Positions 43,552 to 53,680 are shown, numbered from the stretch's first letter. The stretch is 64,000 nt of DNA from Opitutales bacterium (GCA_028101545.1 JAOHKZ010000006.1:27349-91348), one strand, 5' to 3'. Notes: generated by a model not told the origin, from the sequence alone. Program-made: numbers and translations.

Positions 43552-45033
43552 ATGCCAACCTTGGGATCTTCTTCATCAAAAGAAAAATCGGTCAACAGGT
43601 ACGCGGGCGACGATACAAAGAGAAAATCCTCAGTCAAAGATACAATAGAGGGTAAGCCTTTACCCAGTAATTTAGATGCAGAACAAGGTCTTCTTGCTGC
43701 ATGCATTATGGACACTTCAGGTGAAGTTATGGGTAGGTGTGCGGAACAAGCAATTGGAGCAGATCATTTTTACCATTTAAATCACCAAATTATTTTCGAA
43801 GCGTTGCTCGAGCTTAATCGGGACAATAAAGCTGCGGATGAGATACTGCTTGCGGAAAAACTTGAATCAAGAAAGCAATTAGATCAAGTGGGTGGTCAAA
43901 GTGCTTTATTTGAACTTACTTCCAGAATCGATACTACTGCACATGCCACTTATTGGTTAGAGATTGTTAAGGAAAAAGCACTTTTGAGAAGATGTATTTA
44001 TGTTGCTTTTGAAATCATTGACGGAGCCAATAATTTACAGGGGGAGGTAGATGACTTTCTCTCTGGAATGGAACAGCGCGTTTGTGAATTAGGTGATGAT
44101 CAGAATTCGCGTTCCTCTCTGCATTTTCGCGAACCCATACAAAAGGCAATGGGGGAAATACAAAAAATGTTATCTAAGGAAGAGGCAGATGGATTGCTGA
44201 CTGGTTATAAGGATTTAGATAACTTAACTAATGGTTTAAAGTCGGCAGAAATGGTTGTTATCGCCGCTCGCCCTTCAGTAGGGAAAACTAGCTTGGCAAT
44301 GAACATTGTCGAAAATATTGCATTTTCTCATAAATATATTAACAACCCAAAGAATACTTTAGTTTTTAGTTTGGAGATGAGCGCTTCTTCCTTGGCAATG
44401 CGTTTGATATGCGGGAAAGCTAAGGTAAATATGAATGACCTTCGTAAAGGTTTTGTTGCTAAAAATTATGCGGAGAAACTGAATGAGATTAGTCAGCAAT
44501 TTCAGCAAGCTCCCATTTGGGTGGATGACACCAGTGGATTAAGTATTAACCAAATACGAGCAAAAGCACGAAGAGTTAAATCTAGAAACGGATTGTCTTT
44601 AATTGTAGTCGATTATTTACAATTAATTTCCGGTGATCGGTATTCTTCATCTCGAGAGAACGAAATTTCAGTAATTTCGAGAGGTTTGAAATCAATGGCT
44701 AAAGAATTGGAAGTACCTGTAATTGTCCTTAGTCAACTCAACCGTGATTCCGAGAAAGAAAAGAGAGATCCTCGTCTTTCTGATTTGAGAGAATCTGGCT
44801 CGATTGAGCAGGATGCTGACATTGTGATGTTGCTAGGAAAACAAAGGAAAGGCGAAGATATAAGAGAAAGTGATATTTCTCAGGGTGAAGGAGATAGCCA
44901 AGGTGAAGACTTTGAACCCATAAAACTTATTCTTGCCAAACAAAGAAATGGACCCACGGGTTATGTAAATCTTGCCTTTGTTCGAAAATACACAAAGTTT
45001 GAAAGTGCACAATATGATCCTCGCCTTAATTAA
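43552..45033 (+). CDS. dnaB: Replicative DNA helicase
   Basis: Hexameric 5'-3' helicase of the replisome, 493 residues. The N-terminal domain (about 40-140) begins PLPSNLDAEQGLLAACIMD. The RecA-like domain has Walker A ARPSVGKTSLAMNI, FSLEMSASSLAMRL, Walker B LIVVDYLQLI and LSQLNRDSEKEKRDPRLSDL with RESGSIEQDADIVMLL. No intein. A 35-residue hydrophilic leader precedes the conserved part. It follows rplI by 35 bp, the standard order. Confidence 0.98.
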   Translation: MPTLGSSSSKEKSVNRYAGDDTKRKSSVKDTIEGKPLPSNLDAEQGLLAACIMDTSGEVMGRCAEQAIGADHFYHLNHQIIFEALLELNRDNKAADEILLAEKLESRKQLDQVGGQSALFELTSRIDTTAHATYWLEIVKEKALLRRCIYVAFEIIDGANNLQGEVDDFLSGMEQRVCELGDDQNSRSSLHFREPIQKAMGEIQKMLSKEEADGLLTGYKDLDNLTNGLKSAEMVVIAARPSVGKTSLAMNIVENIAFSHKYINNPKNTLVFSLEMSASSLAMRLICGKAKVNMNDLRKGFVAKNYAEKLNEISQQFQQAPIWVDDTSGLSINQIRAKARRVKSRNGLSLIVVDYLQLISGDRYSSSRENEISVISRGLKSMAKELEVPVIVLSQLNRDSEKEKRDPRLSDLRESGSIEQDADIVMLLGKQRKGEDIRESDISQGEGDSQGEDFEPIKLILAKQRNGPTGYVNLAFVRKYTKFESAQYDPRLN

Positions 45034-45040
45034 AAACTAA

Positions 45041-47440
45041 ATGAGTATGATTCGTTCACTTTTTCCTATCCTATTTCTGCTTTCAGGAATGGTGATTCTG
45101 TGGTCGCAAGTAATTCCTGATGGCAAGACAATTTCATCTATTTCTATTGAATTAGACGGTCCTGATACGATCGGAAAGTCTTTTATTTTGCAAAATTTGC
45201 AGATCGAAACGGGAATTCCTTACAAATCCAATGCGATTGATAAGTCCATTACAAATTTAATGGCAACGGGGGCAATTGATGATGTTAAGGTTTTCTTGGA
45301 TCCAGATAAAACTTCCGCAACAGATGTGGCGTTGGTTTTTAAAGTTTTCACTAAAGCCCGAATCGGAAAAATCATTTTTGAAGGTAATGAGAAGCTGTCT
45401 AATAAAAAGCTTGAGAAATCCATAGAGATCAGCATCGGTGAATTGCTTGATGAGGCAGAAATTAAAGCTGATCAGAGATCTCTAACTGAATTGTATTTAG
45501 AAAAAGGTTATTGGAACTCACAAGTAGACAGTCAAATTATCAGAAAAGAGGGCGATAGAAGCGTGTCTGTTGTTTTTACAATTGTTGAAAACGAAAAACG
45601 TAAGATAAGTAAAATTAATTTTGAAGGTAACGAAAATATTTCTGACAAGATTCTGCTTAAGGAGATGGAGACAGCACCGTGGAGGTTTTGGCGCTTTTGG
45701 TCGAAAAGATCTCGTTATCGCCCTTCAATTTTGGAAGAAGATTTAAATAACCTTCGATCGGCTTATCGGGACGAAGGGTTTTTAGATGTGGTTATTGAGC
45801 AAAGTGGAGTTAAAATCGTACCTAATGGAAAAGGATCTCTTGATATCGTAGTCAGTGTTACAGAAGGAGAAAGATCATATTTTGGAGAAATTTCAATAGT
45901 TGGAAATTCGGTCATTACAACCGAAGATTTAAAAAGTTTGAATAACCGAGGGGACAAAGAACTTAAAACCGGAGATTTTTACTCCCCTACCCTTCTTGCA
46001 GAAGAAAGAAGTCGTTTGAGAAAAAAATATGGAGAGAAAGGCTACTTGGATGCCCGAGTTATTTCCATTCGAAAGCCAAATTTGGAAACGGGTCAGATAG
46101 ATCTTCGTTTTGAAATTACTGAAAACAATAAATTTACGGTTAATTCGATTCAAGTTCGAGGTAACGATAAAACAAGGACAACGGCAATTGTTAGAGAATT
46201 AGCCCTTGCACCTGGCGAAACCTTTGATTTGGTTCGGATGGAGACGAGTGAAGCACGATTACGTAATACCCGTTTTTTCGAAAAAGTGACCTTGGATGAC
46301 GAGCCTATCGCATCGCAAGATCCGGAGTTACAAAGTAGTAGAAGAAATTTAATTGTTAATGTAGAGGAAGGTCGCACTGGACATGTTTCATTCGGAGTGG
46401 GTTTCAGTACTTTAGAAAAGGCTATGATGTTTGCTGAGTTTCGCCAGGGAAACTTTGATATTATGAGATGGAGGAGTCCGCATCGATTGCAAGGCGATGG
46501 CCAAAAATTTCGTCTCCGTTTAAAACTTGGTGCTCGCAGTAACGAGGCACGACTTGCCCTAGAAGAACCTTGGTTTATGAATCGTAGAGTTGCTGCAGGG
46601 TTTGAATTATTTCGGGAAAAGTCTGATTACTACAGTTCTTATTATGACGAAATGAGAGCGGGATTTGAGGTGTATTTCCGAAAAAGATTGTTTGAACTGG
46701 TTGAAGGACGTCTATTTTACAGTTTAGAAGATGTTGTTATCAGTGATATTGCAACTTCTGCTCCTGCCTTCATAAGGGCTGATGCAAAATACGATTCACA
46801 TAAGAAAGAAATAGACAGAACAATTTCTAAAGTTGGATTAAGTTTAACAAGAGATACAAGAAATAGTATATTATTTCCTTCTGAAGGAAGTATTGTAACA
46901 ATTCGAAAAGAATTTGCGGGTGGGCCCTTTGGTGGTGATGCAGACTACGGACGTTTTGAAATACAGGGTGCAAAATTTATAGAAACTTTTGACCCTATGG
47001 AACAGGTACTTTCTGTTGTTGGTAGGTCAGGTACCTTAGGTCGATTTGATGGCGAAGATGCTGATGTCCCTTTCTTTGAGAAATTCTTTTTGGGCGGTCC
47101 ATATAATTTGAGAGGTTGGGATTATCGTGAGGCTGGTCCTCAATCTTCTAGTGAACCTACAGGGGGTAACTCTTACAGTTACCTTAGTGCCGAATATACT
47201 TTTAAAATAGCCGATCCATTACGCTTTGCATTCTTTTATGACGGAGGCTTCTTAAGGTCAGGCGATTTTAAATTTCTCCCCGGTGATGATATGCAAGGCT
47301 GGCACGATAATTGGGGATTAGGTGTTCGTATTATGGTTATGGGTATGCCTTTACGCTTAGATTTAGGGTTTCCTATTACTGATCCCACAAATACTGGAGG
47401 TTCTCCACAGTTTCATTTTTCTGGAGGTACACGATTTTAA
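45041..47440 (+). CDS. bamA: Outer-membrane protein assembly factor BamA
   Basis: Omp85 protein that inserts beta-barrels into the outer membrane. 799 residues with signal peptide (SLFPILFLLSGMVILWSQ), five POTRA domains (about 30-430, e.g. IGKIIFEGNEKLSNKKLEKSI, ISKINFEGNENISDKILLKEM, VNSIQVRGNDKTRTTAIVREL), and a 16-strand barrel ending FPITDPTNTGGSPQFHFSGGTRF. The conserved loop-6 region lies in FFLGGPYNLRGWDYREAGP. It stands 7 bp after dnaB and directly before skp and lpxD, the classical envelope-biogenesis order. Confidence 0.97.
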   Translation: MSMIRSLFPILFLLSGMVILWSQVIPDGKTISSISIELDGPDTIGKSFILQNLQIETGIPYKSNAIDKSITNLMATGAIDDVKVFLDPDKTSATDVALVFKVFTKARIGKIIFEGNEKLSNKKLEKSIEISIGELLDEAEIKADQRSLTELYLEKGYWNSQVDSQIIRKEGDRSVSVVFTIVENEKRKISKINFEGNENISDKILLKEMETAPWRFWRFWSKRSRYRPSILEEDLNNLRSAYRDEGFLDVVIEQSGVKIVPNGKGSLDIVVSVTEGERSYFGEISIVGNSVITTEDLKSLNNRGDKELKTGDFYSPTLLAEERSRLRKKYGEKGYLDARVISIRKPNLETGQIDLRFEITENNKFTVNSIQVRGNDKTRTTAIVRELALAPGETFDLVRMETSEARLRNTRFFEKVTLDDEPIASQDPELQSSRRNLIVNVEEGRTGHVSFGVGFSTLEKAMMFAEFRQGNFDIMRWRSPHRLQGDGQKFRLRLKLGARSNEARLALEEPWFMNRRVAAGFELFREKSDYYSSYYDEMRAGFEVYFRKRLFELVEGRLFYSLEDVVISDIATSAPAFIRADAKYDSHKKEIDRTISKVGLSLTRDTRNSILFPSEGSIVTIRKEFAGGPFGGDADYGRFEIQGAKFIETFDPMEQVLSVVGRSGTLGRFDGEDADVPFFEKFFLGGPYNLRGWDYREAGPQSSSEPTGGNSYSYLSAEYTFKIADPLRFAFFYDGGFLRSGDFKFLPGDDMQGWHDNWGLGVRIMVMGMPLRLDLGFPITDPTNTGGSPQFHFSGGTRF

Positions 47441-47477
47441 TTCACTGTCATCTTAAACCATTCAAATAACTCATATT

Positions 47478-48029
47478 ATGTATTCGTTTTTTCGTTTTCC
47501 TCTCATCGTAGCTTTTCTGTTTTCGATTTCTTACACTTACGCTCAAAAAGTTGCTGTTGTTGATGTACAGAAAGTTTTTGATGGCTATCAAAAAGTTAAG
47601 GAAGCAAGAGAAAGATTGGATAAATCCAAAAAAATTGCCATGGAAGAATTGGAAATTTTTCGTGCTGAAATGGAAAAAATTGTTAAGGAATTGAAAGAAA
47701 TGGAAGAAAAAATAAAAAATCCAAATATTGATAGCACCGCACTTAGAAAGCAGTACCAAGAAAAAGTGGAGAAGGCTAAAATAAAGCAGGACGATATGGT
47801 TTCTTATGACAAGAGAGCAAAGGCTACTATTGCACAAAGACAAAGGAATCTTCTTGTAGAGCACCTTGCAGATATCAGAAAGGCAGTTGAAAAAGTTGCC
47901 GCAGCTAAAGGATATGATTTAATCTTAAATTCTTCTGAAACCCAATTGGGAGTTTTTTATGTGGGAGAAAAGTTTAATATAACGGAAGATGTGATTGTTA
48001 CTTTAAATGTAAGTTCCGGTAATAAATAG
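47478..48029 (+). CDS. skp: Periplasmic chaperone Skp/OmpH
   Basis: Holds unfolded outer-membrane proteins for BamA. 183 residues with signal peptide MYSFFRFPLIVAFLFSISYTYA, then VAVVDVQKVFDGYQKVKEARERL and a long Lys/Glu-rich coiled coil (about 40-130) that forms the tentacles, closing with GYDLILNSSETQLGVFYVGEKFNIT. Lies between bamA and lpxD. Confidence 0.93.
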   Translation: MYSFFRFPLIVAFLFSISYTYAQKVAVVDVQKVFDGYQKVKEARERLDKSKKIAMEELEIFRAEMEKIVKELKEMEEKIKNPNIDSTALRKQYQEKVEKAKIKQDDMVSYDKRAKATIAQRQRNLLVEHLADIRKAVEKVAAAKGYDLILNSSETQLGVFYVGEKFNITEDVIVTLNVSSGNK

Positions 48030-48067
48030 AAATCATAATCCTCTGACTGCTCTGACTTTGAGAGTTT

Positions 48068-49099
48068 ATGGATTTTAAAATATCTTTAGATCGCCTATGC
48101 GAGCTTTTACCGGACTCTCAGGTAGAGGGAAGTATTCTAAGCAAAGATTTAGAGGGAATCGCTTCCTTGGAAAGAGCAAGGCATGGTGACATTTCTTTCC
48201 TTGGTAATCTTAAATATAAAAATTTAGTTCAATCTTCTAAAGCCTCACTTATTTTATTACCAGAAGACTATATTGGCAGTCCGAAAGAAGGACAGATTTA
48301 CCTTCGGATTAAGGATCCATCGAAGGGACTGGCTTCTTTATGCAGCTACATTGAAGATCAATTATCTATTGCTCCAGAAATAGCAATTCACCCAACTGCA
48401 TTTGTTCACAAATCGGCAAAACTTGCTCACGGGGTAAGCGTTGGAGCTTTTGGTTTTATAGGAAGAAATGTTCAAATTGACGAGAATGTATCAGTTGGTA
48501 CTCATTGTCATGTGGGAGATAATTGTTTAATCGGGAGTGACTGTATCCTATATCCTGGTGTGAAGCTTTTATCTAGATGTCAACTGGGTAAAAATACAAT
48601 TTTAAATGCGGGTGTGGTTATAGGTTCTGAAGGCTATGGTTTTGATCAAGTTAATGGCACCCATCATAAAATCCCCCACCTTGGCATAGTAGTGGTAGAA
48701 GATAATGTTGAGATTGGTGCGAATACCTGTATTGACCGTGCACGATTTGAGGAGACGAGAATTGGTTCAGGAACCAAAATTGATAATTTGGTACAGATCG
48801 GACATAATGTTAGAATAGGTAAAGGATGTTTAATTGTCGCACAAGTTGGTATTTCTGGAAGCACTCAATTTGAAGATGGTGTTGTTGTTGGAGGCCAAGC
48901 TGGATTTGCTGGTCATTTAAAAATTGGCAAAGGAGCAAAAATTGCCGGCCAAGCTGGAATCACAAAAGATGTGGAAGCAGGGGCTTTTCTTAAAGGGAAC
49001 CCAGCTTTACCCTTTCATTTGTCTCAGAGAATTTCAATTTTACAAAAAAAATTACCAGAGTTGTTCAATAGATTTGAAGGTATTCTCGGTAAAGAGTAA
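48068..49099 (+). CDS. lpxD: UDP-3-O-acylglucosamine N-acyltransferase
   Basis: Third step of lipid A synthesis: adds the N-linked hydroxyacyl chain to UDP-3-O-acylglucosamine. 343 residues: N-terminal uridine-binding domain (1-100), then left-handed beta-helix hexapeptide repeats (about 105-310), with catalytic His in the region GVVIGSEGYGFDQVNGTHHK and IPHLGIVVVEDNVEIGANTCIDR. Shows that the organism makes lipopolysaccharide. ATG 38 bp after skp, preceded by gagag. Confidence 0.97.
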   Translation: MDFKISLDRLCELLPDSQVEGSILSKDLEGIASLERARHGDISFLGNLKYKNLVQSSKASLILLPEDYIGSPKEGQIYLRIKDPSKGLASLCSYIEDQLSIAPEIAIHPTAFVHKSAKLAHGVSVGAFGFIGRNVQIDENVSVGTHCHVGDNCLIGSDCILYPGVKLLSRCQLGKNTILNAGVVIGSEGYGFDQVNGTHHKIPHLGIVVVEDNVEIGANTCIDRARFEETRIGSGTKIDNLVQIGHNVRIGKGCLIVAQVGISGSTQFEDGVVVGGQAGFAGHLKIGKGAKIAGQAGITKDVEAGAFLKGNPALPFHLSQRISILQKKLPELFNRFEGILGKE

Positions 49100-49108
49100 T
49101 TTTCACTT

Positions 49109-50059
49109 ATGCAAAACGGAAAGAAACTTAAAATATTTACTGGTAATTCTAATAGGCCATTAGCGAGAGAAATATGTGATTATCTTGAAGTGCCTCTTGG
49201 TGATGCGGTCGTAACTTCCTTTCCTGATAATGAAAGCTTTGTTCGCTTTAACGAAAATATTAGGGGGATGGATGTTTTTTTAGTTCAGTCAACTTGTTCG
49301 CCTGCAAATCATAATGTGATGGAACTCCTTATTATGATTGATGCGGCCAAAAGAGCTTCAGCTGCCAGAGTCACAGCTGTACTGCCTTTCTTTGGTTATT
49401 CAAGACAGGACCGAAAAGATCAACCTAGGGTGCCAATTACTTCAAAGCTTGTTGCTAATCTTTTGGTTGCTGCTGGTGCTAATCGTATATTGACGATGGA
49501 TTTGCATGCTCAGCAAATACAAGGTTTCTTTGATATCCCCGTAGATCATCTTTACGCTTCACCTGTTTTCTTTGAAGATCTTAAAAGTCGTGATTCCGAA
49601 AACATGACTATTTTTTCTCCGGATGTGGGTGGAATGAAAATGGCAAGCGCATATGCTGAAGTATTAGGCTGTCCTATTGGTTTTGTTGCAAAGAGAAGAA
49701 CGGGTGCTAGTACCGTGGAGGCAATGAATTTAGTTGGTGAAGTTGAGGGTAGGGAAATTCTTTTGATTGATGACATGACTGAAACAGCGGGAACCCTCAC
49801 CGCAGCAGCAAAACTCTTAAAAGAACGTGGAGCAAAAAAAGTTAGTGCGATAGTCAGTCATTGTGTTTTAAATGACACGGGTAGGGATAGATTAAATCAG
49901 GGTTTCTTGGATGAGTTAATTACTACCAATACAGTTGATCTTGATGTTGATGATCTTCCTATAAAAAAACTAAGTGTTGCACCTCTTCTCGGGGAGGCAA
50001 TTCGCCGAACCAATACGGACAGTAGTATTTCAAGCCTTTTTCAAATTAAAGGTTTTTAA
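49109..50059 (+). CDS. prs: Ribose-phosphate pyrophosphokinase
   Basis: Makes PRPP from ribose 5-phosphate and ATP; feeds purine, pyrimidine and histidine synthesis encoded in this window. 316 residues: NSNRPLAREICDYL, SFPDNESFVRFNENIRG, FFGYSRQDRKDQPR, MDLHAQQIQGFFDIPVDHLY and the PRPP loop LLIDDMTETAGTLTAAA. Class I enzyme. Ten bp after lpxD. Confidence 0.98.
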   Translation: MQNGKKLKIFTGNSNRPLAREICDYLEVPLGDAVVTSFPDNESFVRFNENIRGMDVFLVQSTCSPANHNVMELLIMIDAAKRASAARVTAVLPFFGYSRQDRKDQPRVPITSKLVANLLVAAGANRILTMDLHAQQIQGFFDIPVDHLYASPVFFEDLKSRDSENMTIFSPDVGGMKMASAYAEVLGCPIGFVAKRRTGASTVEAMNLVGEVEGREILLIDDMTETAGTLTAAAKLLKERGAKKVSAIVSHCVLNDTGRDRLNQGFLDELITTNTVDLDVDDLPIKKLSVAPLLGEAIRRTNTDSSISSLFQIKGF

Positions 50060-50109
50060 GACTCTTCCAAAGATAAACAAACGGTTAGGTTTAATACGCT
50101 AGTTACCCT

Positions 50110-51513
50110 ATGCAACCGTTCTATATTTTCTTAGTTTTTGTTCTATCGCTTTTATGGGGAGATCATCTCGTTGCCCAACAAAAGGGCTTTACCCTAAGTA
50201 TTGACGAAGGAGAGATTGACCGATCATTAACCAGTGCTCCCTCAAGTTATTCATCGGCACTTAAGAAAGCTACACCGGCGGTGGTTGCGGTAACAACCCA
50301 ACAAGTTGTTAGAAGGCTATATCCTGGCGGTTCATCTAATCCACGTGAAGAATTCCTTCGAAGATATTTAGGTATTCCTAATTTTAATAATCCTCGAATC
50401 GAGGAAGAAATGGTTCCTGCCGGAATTGGTTCCGGAGTAATTGTAAGTCCTGAAGGTCATACGATTACTAATGCACATGTTATAACTGATCCTCGAACCG
50501 GTGAATTAGTCGAGGAGGTGTCTGTTCTTTTATCAGACAAAAGAGAGTTTCAAGCTAAAATTATCGGATTTGATCGTTCTACCGATGTTGCTGTGCTCAA
50601 AATTGAATCATCTTCCCCATTACCTCATGTATCACTCGCAAATAGTGATTTATTAGAAGTTGGTGATGTTGTATTTGCTGCTGGTAACCCTCTTGGAATC
50701 GGAATGACGGTTACTATGGGCATTATATCAGCTACTAAAAGAACCGAGCTTGGAGTACTTGAGCAGGAAGGATCTTATGAAAATTTTATTCAAACTGATG
50801 CCGCCATTAATAGGGGCAATTCAGGAGGGGCACTTCTAGATGCTAGAGGTCGGTTAATTGGTATTAATACGGCAATTATTTCGCAGACTGGATCAAGTAT
50901 AGGAATTGGCCTGGCAATACCCGTAAACATGGTAAAAAAAGTACTAACAGACTTGGTTCAAGAAGGTGGTATAAGGAGAGGTTTTCTTGGGGTAGAACTT
51001 GCTTCGACAAATGATGGAAGCGGAGCGATTGTAAAAAAAATTGTACCTGGAAGTGCTGCTGATTTGGCTGGTTTTATTCCAAACGATAAAATTATCAAAG
51101 TAGGAGACCGAGAAGTAGATTCAATAAATCAATCTAGGTTAGCGATTTCCCAAACTACACCAGGAACTAAATTACCAATAGATGTGATTAGAAGCGGAAA
51201 AAAAATTACATTATTTGTGACGCTCGATTTAATGGGAAGTAAAAATAGAATTTCGATTCCGGGAATTGTTATGGAACCGTTAAGCCCTGAGAATCGTCTT
51301 AAATTTCAAATTCCTGCGACGACTAAAGGGGTCGTTGTAACCAAATCAACCGGGGACGCCGAGACATTTAAGCAAGGTGTTGTAATTGTCGAGATTAACG
51401 GATTTCAGGTCAATTCGGTACAAGAAGTTGAAGAACAAATTAAAAGTGGTATCAATCGGTTCTATGTCTGGTATAGAAATAAATATCGTTTTCTTGCTTA
51501 TCGTGTTCCTTAA
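50110..51513 (+). CDS. Periplasmic serine protease, DegP/DegQ (HtrA) family
   Basis: 467 residues with signal peptide (YIFLVFVLSLLWGDHLVA). The trypsin-like domain (about 50-270) carries the full triad: His in ITNAHVITD, Asp in DRSTDVAVLKIE and Ser in INRGNSGGALLD. A canonical PDZ domain follows (about 285-375, RRGFLGVELAS... GSAADLAGFIPNDKIIKVGDREVDS) and a diverged second PDZ (about 390-467). It degrades or refolds damaged envelope proteins, which fits its place after bamA-skp-lpxD. The ATG follows ttaccct directly with no Shine-Dalgarno. It converges with pyrE. Confidence 0.93.
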   Translation: MQPFYIFLVFVLSLLWGDHLVAQQKGFTLSIDEGEIDRSLTSAPSSYSSALKKATPAVVAVTTQQVVRRLYPGGSSNPREEFLRRYLGIPNFNNPRIEEEMVPAGIGSGVIVSPEGHTITNAHVITDPRTGELVEEVSVLLSDKREFQAKIIGFDRSTDVAVLKIESSSPLPHVSLANSDLLEVGDVVFAAGNPLGIGMTVTMGIISATKRTELGVLEQEGSYENFIQTDAAINRGNSGGALLDARGRLIGINTAIISQTGSSIGIGLAIPVNMVKKVLTDLVQEGGIRRGFLGVELASTNDGSGAIVKKIVPGSAADLAGFIPNDKIIKVGDREVDSINQSRLAISQTTPGTKLPIDVIRSGKKITLFVTLDLMGSKNRISIPGIVMEPLSPENRLKFQIPATTKGVVVTKSTGDAETFKQGVVIVEINGFQVNSVQEVEEQIKSGINRFYVWYRNKYRFLAYRVP

Positions 51514-51528
51514 TTCAATAATGAATTA

Positions 51529-52101
51529 TTAACTCCCCGGTTTTGTTGGTTCTATTTCTGATAATTCTTCAGGTAATTGATCTGGTTGATAAGTAGGAAA
51601 ATCTAATTTTAACAAAGGCTGAAAAGGTACACCGAAATCTAACTCTTCAGTACTTCGATCTACAAGTGAAGTTACAGCTAAAACTGAGCAGTTAGTGGAT
51701 TGGATGATTGCAAGTGCCTCTGCAACTCGACCTCCTTTAGTTACTACATCCTCAACAAGTAAAACATTGTCAGAGTCAGAAAGAGAGAAATTTCTTCTAA
51801 GGGCCAGTTTATCATTTACTTTTTCTAGAAAAATAAATCTACAATTTAATTGACGGGCAATTTCTTGGCCTAAAACAAGTCCACCCATTGCCGGTGATAC
51901 AATTGTGTTAGGCTTAGCAATATCTAACTTATTTATCAAAAGTTCAGCCAACTTAGTTACTTTATCCATATATTGACAGACTTGAGCACATTGAAAAAAA
52001 TGCCCACTTCTTAGGCCAGACCTTAGGATGAAATGCCCAGTTAACAAGGCATTGGTTTCCTTAAAAATAGATATTACTTCATTGTCAGAATTGTCAGTCA
52101 T
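51529..52101 (-). CDS. pyrE: Orotate phosphoribosyltransferase
   Basis: Adds PRPP to orotate to give OMP in pyrimidine synthesis. The ATG at 52101 (MTDNSDNEVISIFKETNALLTGHFILRSGLRSG) gives 190 residues, normal for PyrE; the frame extends 16 codons upstream to 52149 without homology. Motifs: HFILRSGLRSGHFFQC, SPAMGGLVLGQEIARQL and the PRPP loop LLVEDVVTKGGRVAEA. Monocistronic, converging with the HtrA gene 15 bp away. Confidence 0.95.
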   Translation of the reverse strand: MTDNSDNEVISIFKETNALLTGHFILRSGLRSGHFFQCAQVCQYMDKVTKLAELLINKLDIAKPNTIVSPAMGGLVLGQEIARQLNCRFIFLEKVNDKLALRRNFSLSDSDNVLLVEDVVTKGGRVAEALAIIQSTNCSVLAVTSLVDRSTEELDFGVPFQPLLKLDFPTYQPDQLPEELSEIEPTKPGS

Positions 52102-52255
52102 GCACTTACTTTTTTGATGCATTAATATTTGGCAACAGAATTCATACAACTAACGAAATTAATCAGCTTTGTATAAAAAAAGATTAGATTATATGAAAAC
52201 TTTAAAACCCCCCTTGGTCCCTTTTAAATAACAATATTTGAATTTAAAAACTAAA

Positions 52256-53680
52256 TTACTTATTTACGATTGGCTTTTCCCAACCAAGGTTAACTTCTGG
52301 TCCAATTTTTTTGAATTCAGCGGAAATAACTCTTAATTTTTGTTGAATAATTTCAACTTTTTCATCCTTTGATAATTGAGCCTTTTGCCAATTTTTGTTG
52401 GCAATAATAAATTCTTCAGAAGCTGAAAAATTCTTTATTTTTGATCTAAAAACTGCTCCATCTTTATCAAATTTGACTTTGCACTTTTCACAACAAAAAC
52501 CCACTCTCCTTCCTTCAAAAATTGAAATGTAGGAATCATCGAGGTCCTTGTTGCTAACAGGGCACTTTGAATTGAGGGCTTTTTGATCAGTAGATTTAGC
52601 ACCAATTTGGTTTTTAATTTTTTCTAATTGTTCTATTTTTAGTTCTTCGTTTTCAATAAGTTTATTGAGCGATTTTTGAATAGTCTCTTTCTGCGTTAAA
52701 AGATTATCATAAATTTTTCCTCCCAGAAAATACTTCTTAAGTTTTTCAGCACCTTGAGAAGTCATTTTTGTTTGCCAGAGGAAAATCTTTTTCAAATTAC
52801 TAAGCTTTTGTAGATTGGGTATTGATGCATCTGAAATTTTAGTGCCGTACATATTTAAGTATTTTAAGTTAGATAACTTTGATAAGTGGAGAGATGCAGC
52901 ATCTGATATGTTAGTGTTTTCTAAATGTAACCTTGAAAGAAGTTTGAATTTCGGAAGCATGGAAATGCCTTCATCAGATATATTTGTTCTAGCAAGATTA
53001 AGCCAAAGAACTTGCTCTGCGATAGGTTCTAATAAGCGAATAGTTTCATCGCTGAAATTTTTACCGGCATATGACGCGTTAACATAAATGGCATTGGTAT
53101 TTTGTGCTATGGGCATTGCCAAAATCCCTTGCTCTTGAATTTTTTCAAGTAATTCCGGTTTAGCTTTTGGGACATCAGGCAACTTTGGTTGTAAGGCAAG
53201 AGTTTTTGAAATCATTTTCTTAGGCATATTTTGAAAAACCTGCAGAGCTGAATTTTTTGACTTTTTATCCAAGTCAGATACTAGAAGATCAAAAGTTGCC
53301 CCCAATGATATCCATGCTTTGATAACATCTAATTCTTCCTCGGTTACAGGATTATAATGCTCTTTATCTTCCATGGGAGGCATTGCTTCATCATCATCCT
53401 TTGGAAGGGTAATGCGATAAATCAATTCGCTCTCTTCTGCATTACCTTTAATGACAATTTCTTTTCCCGCTCCACTACCTCCTTTTAAGAAGTCTTCTTT
53501 CGTATGAAGCTTTAACTTGCCTTTACTTTTATTTTCTCCGTGGCATTCTTGGCATTTGGCAACAAATACTGGGTGTATTAAACTATCATAAATATTCTTT
53601 GAAAATGATTCATTTTCTCCTTTGAGCGAATATGAACAGAGAGCAATTGTAAAAAGTAATGAAATGAAAGGTGGTCTCAT
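52256..53680 (-). CDS. Secreted cytochrome c / leucine-rich / YHS-like protein
   Basis: 474 residues with a signal peptide (PPFISLLFTIALCSYSLKG). A PSCyt1-type cytochrome domain (about 30-135) has the heme motif CQECHG and GGSGAG, DDDEAMPP and EELDVIKAWISLGA. A central leucine-rich repeat stretch (about 220-320) has four or more units of the form NISDxxxxxLxKLxxLxxLxLxxTxI. A Lys/Glu coiled coil (about 330-365) leads to a Cys cluster CPVSNKDLDDSYISIFEGRR plus GFCCEKC (about 375-405), resembling YHS/TRASH metal-binding modules. Probably an envelope redox or metal-handling protein; substrate unknown. Confidence 0.75.
   Translation of the reverse strand: MRPPFISLLFTIALCSYSLKGENESFSKNIYDSLIHPVFVAKCQECHGENKSKGKLKLHTKEDFLKGGSGAGKEIVIKGNAEESELIYRITLPKDDDEAMPPMEDKEHYNPVTEEELDVIKAWISLGATFDLLVSDLDKKSKNSALQVFQNMPKKMISKTLALQPKLPDVPKAKPELLEKIQEQGILAMPIAQNTNAIYVNASYAGKNFSDETIRLLEPIAEQVLWLNLARTNISDEGISMLPKFKLLSRLHLENTNISDAASLHLSKLSNLKYLNMYGTKISDASIPNLQKLSNLKKIFLWQTKMTSQGAEKLKKYFLGGKIYDNLLTQKETIQKSLNKLIENEELKIEQLEKIKNQIGAKSTDQKALNSKCPVSNKDLDDSYISIFEGRRVGFCCEKCKVKFDKDGAVFRSKIKNFSASEEFIIANKNWQKAQLSKDEKVEIIQQKLRVISAEFKKIGPEVNLGWEKPIVNK

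Noticed and set aside
47448..47864. 138-residue minus-strand frame over skp
   Set aside because: A Phe-rich shadow of the Lys/Glu-rich coiled coil of skp on the other strand; no independent support.
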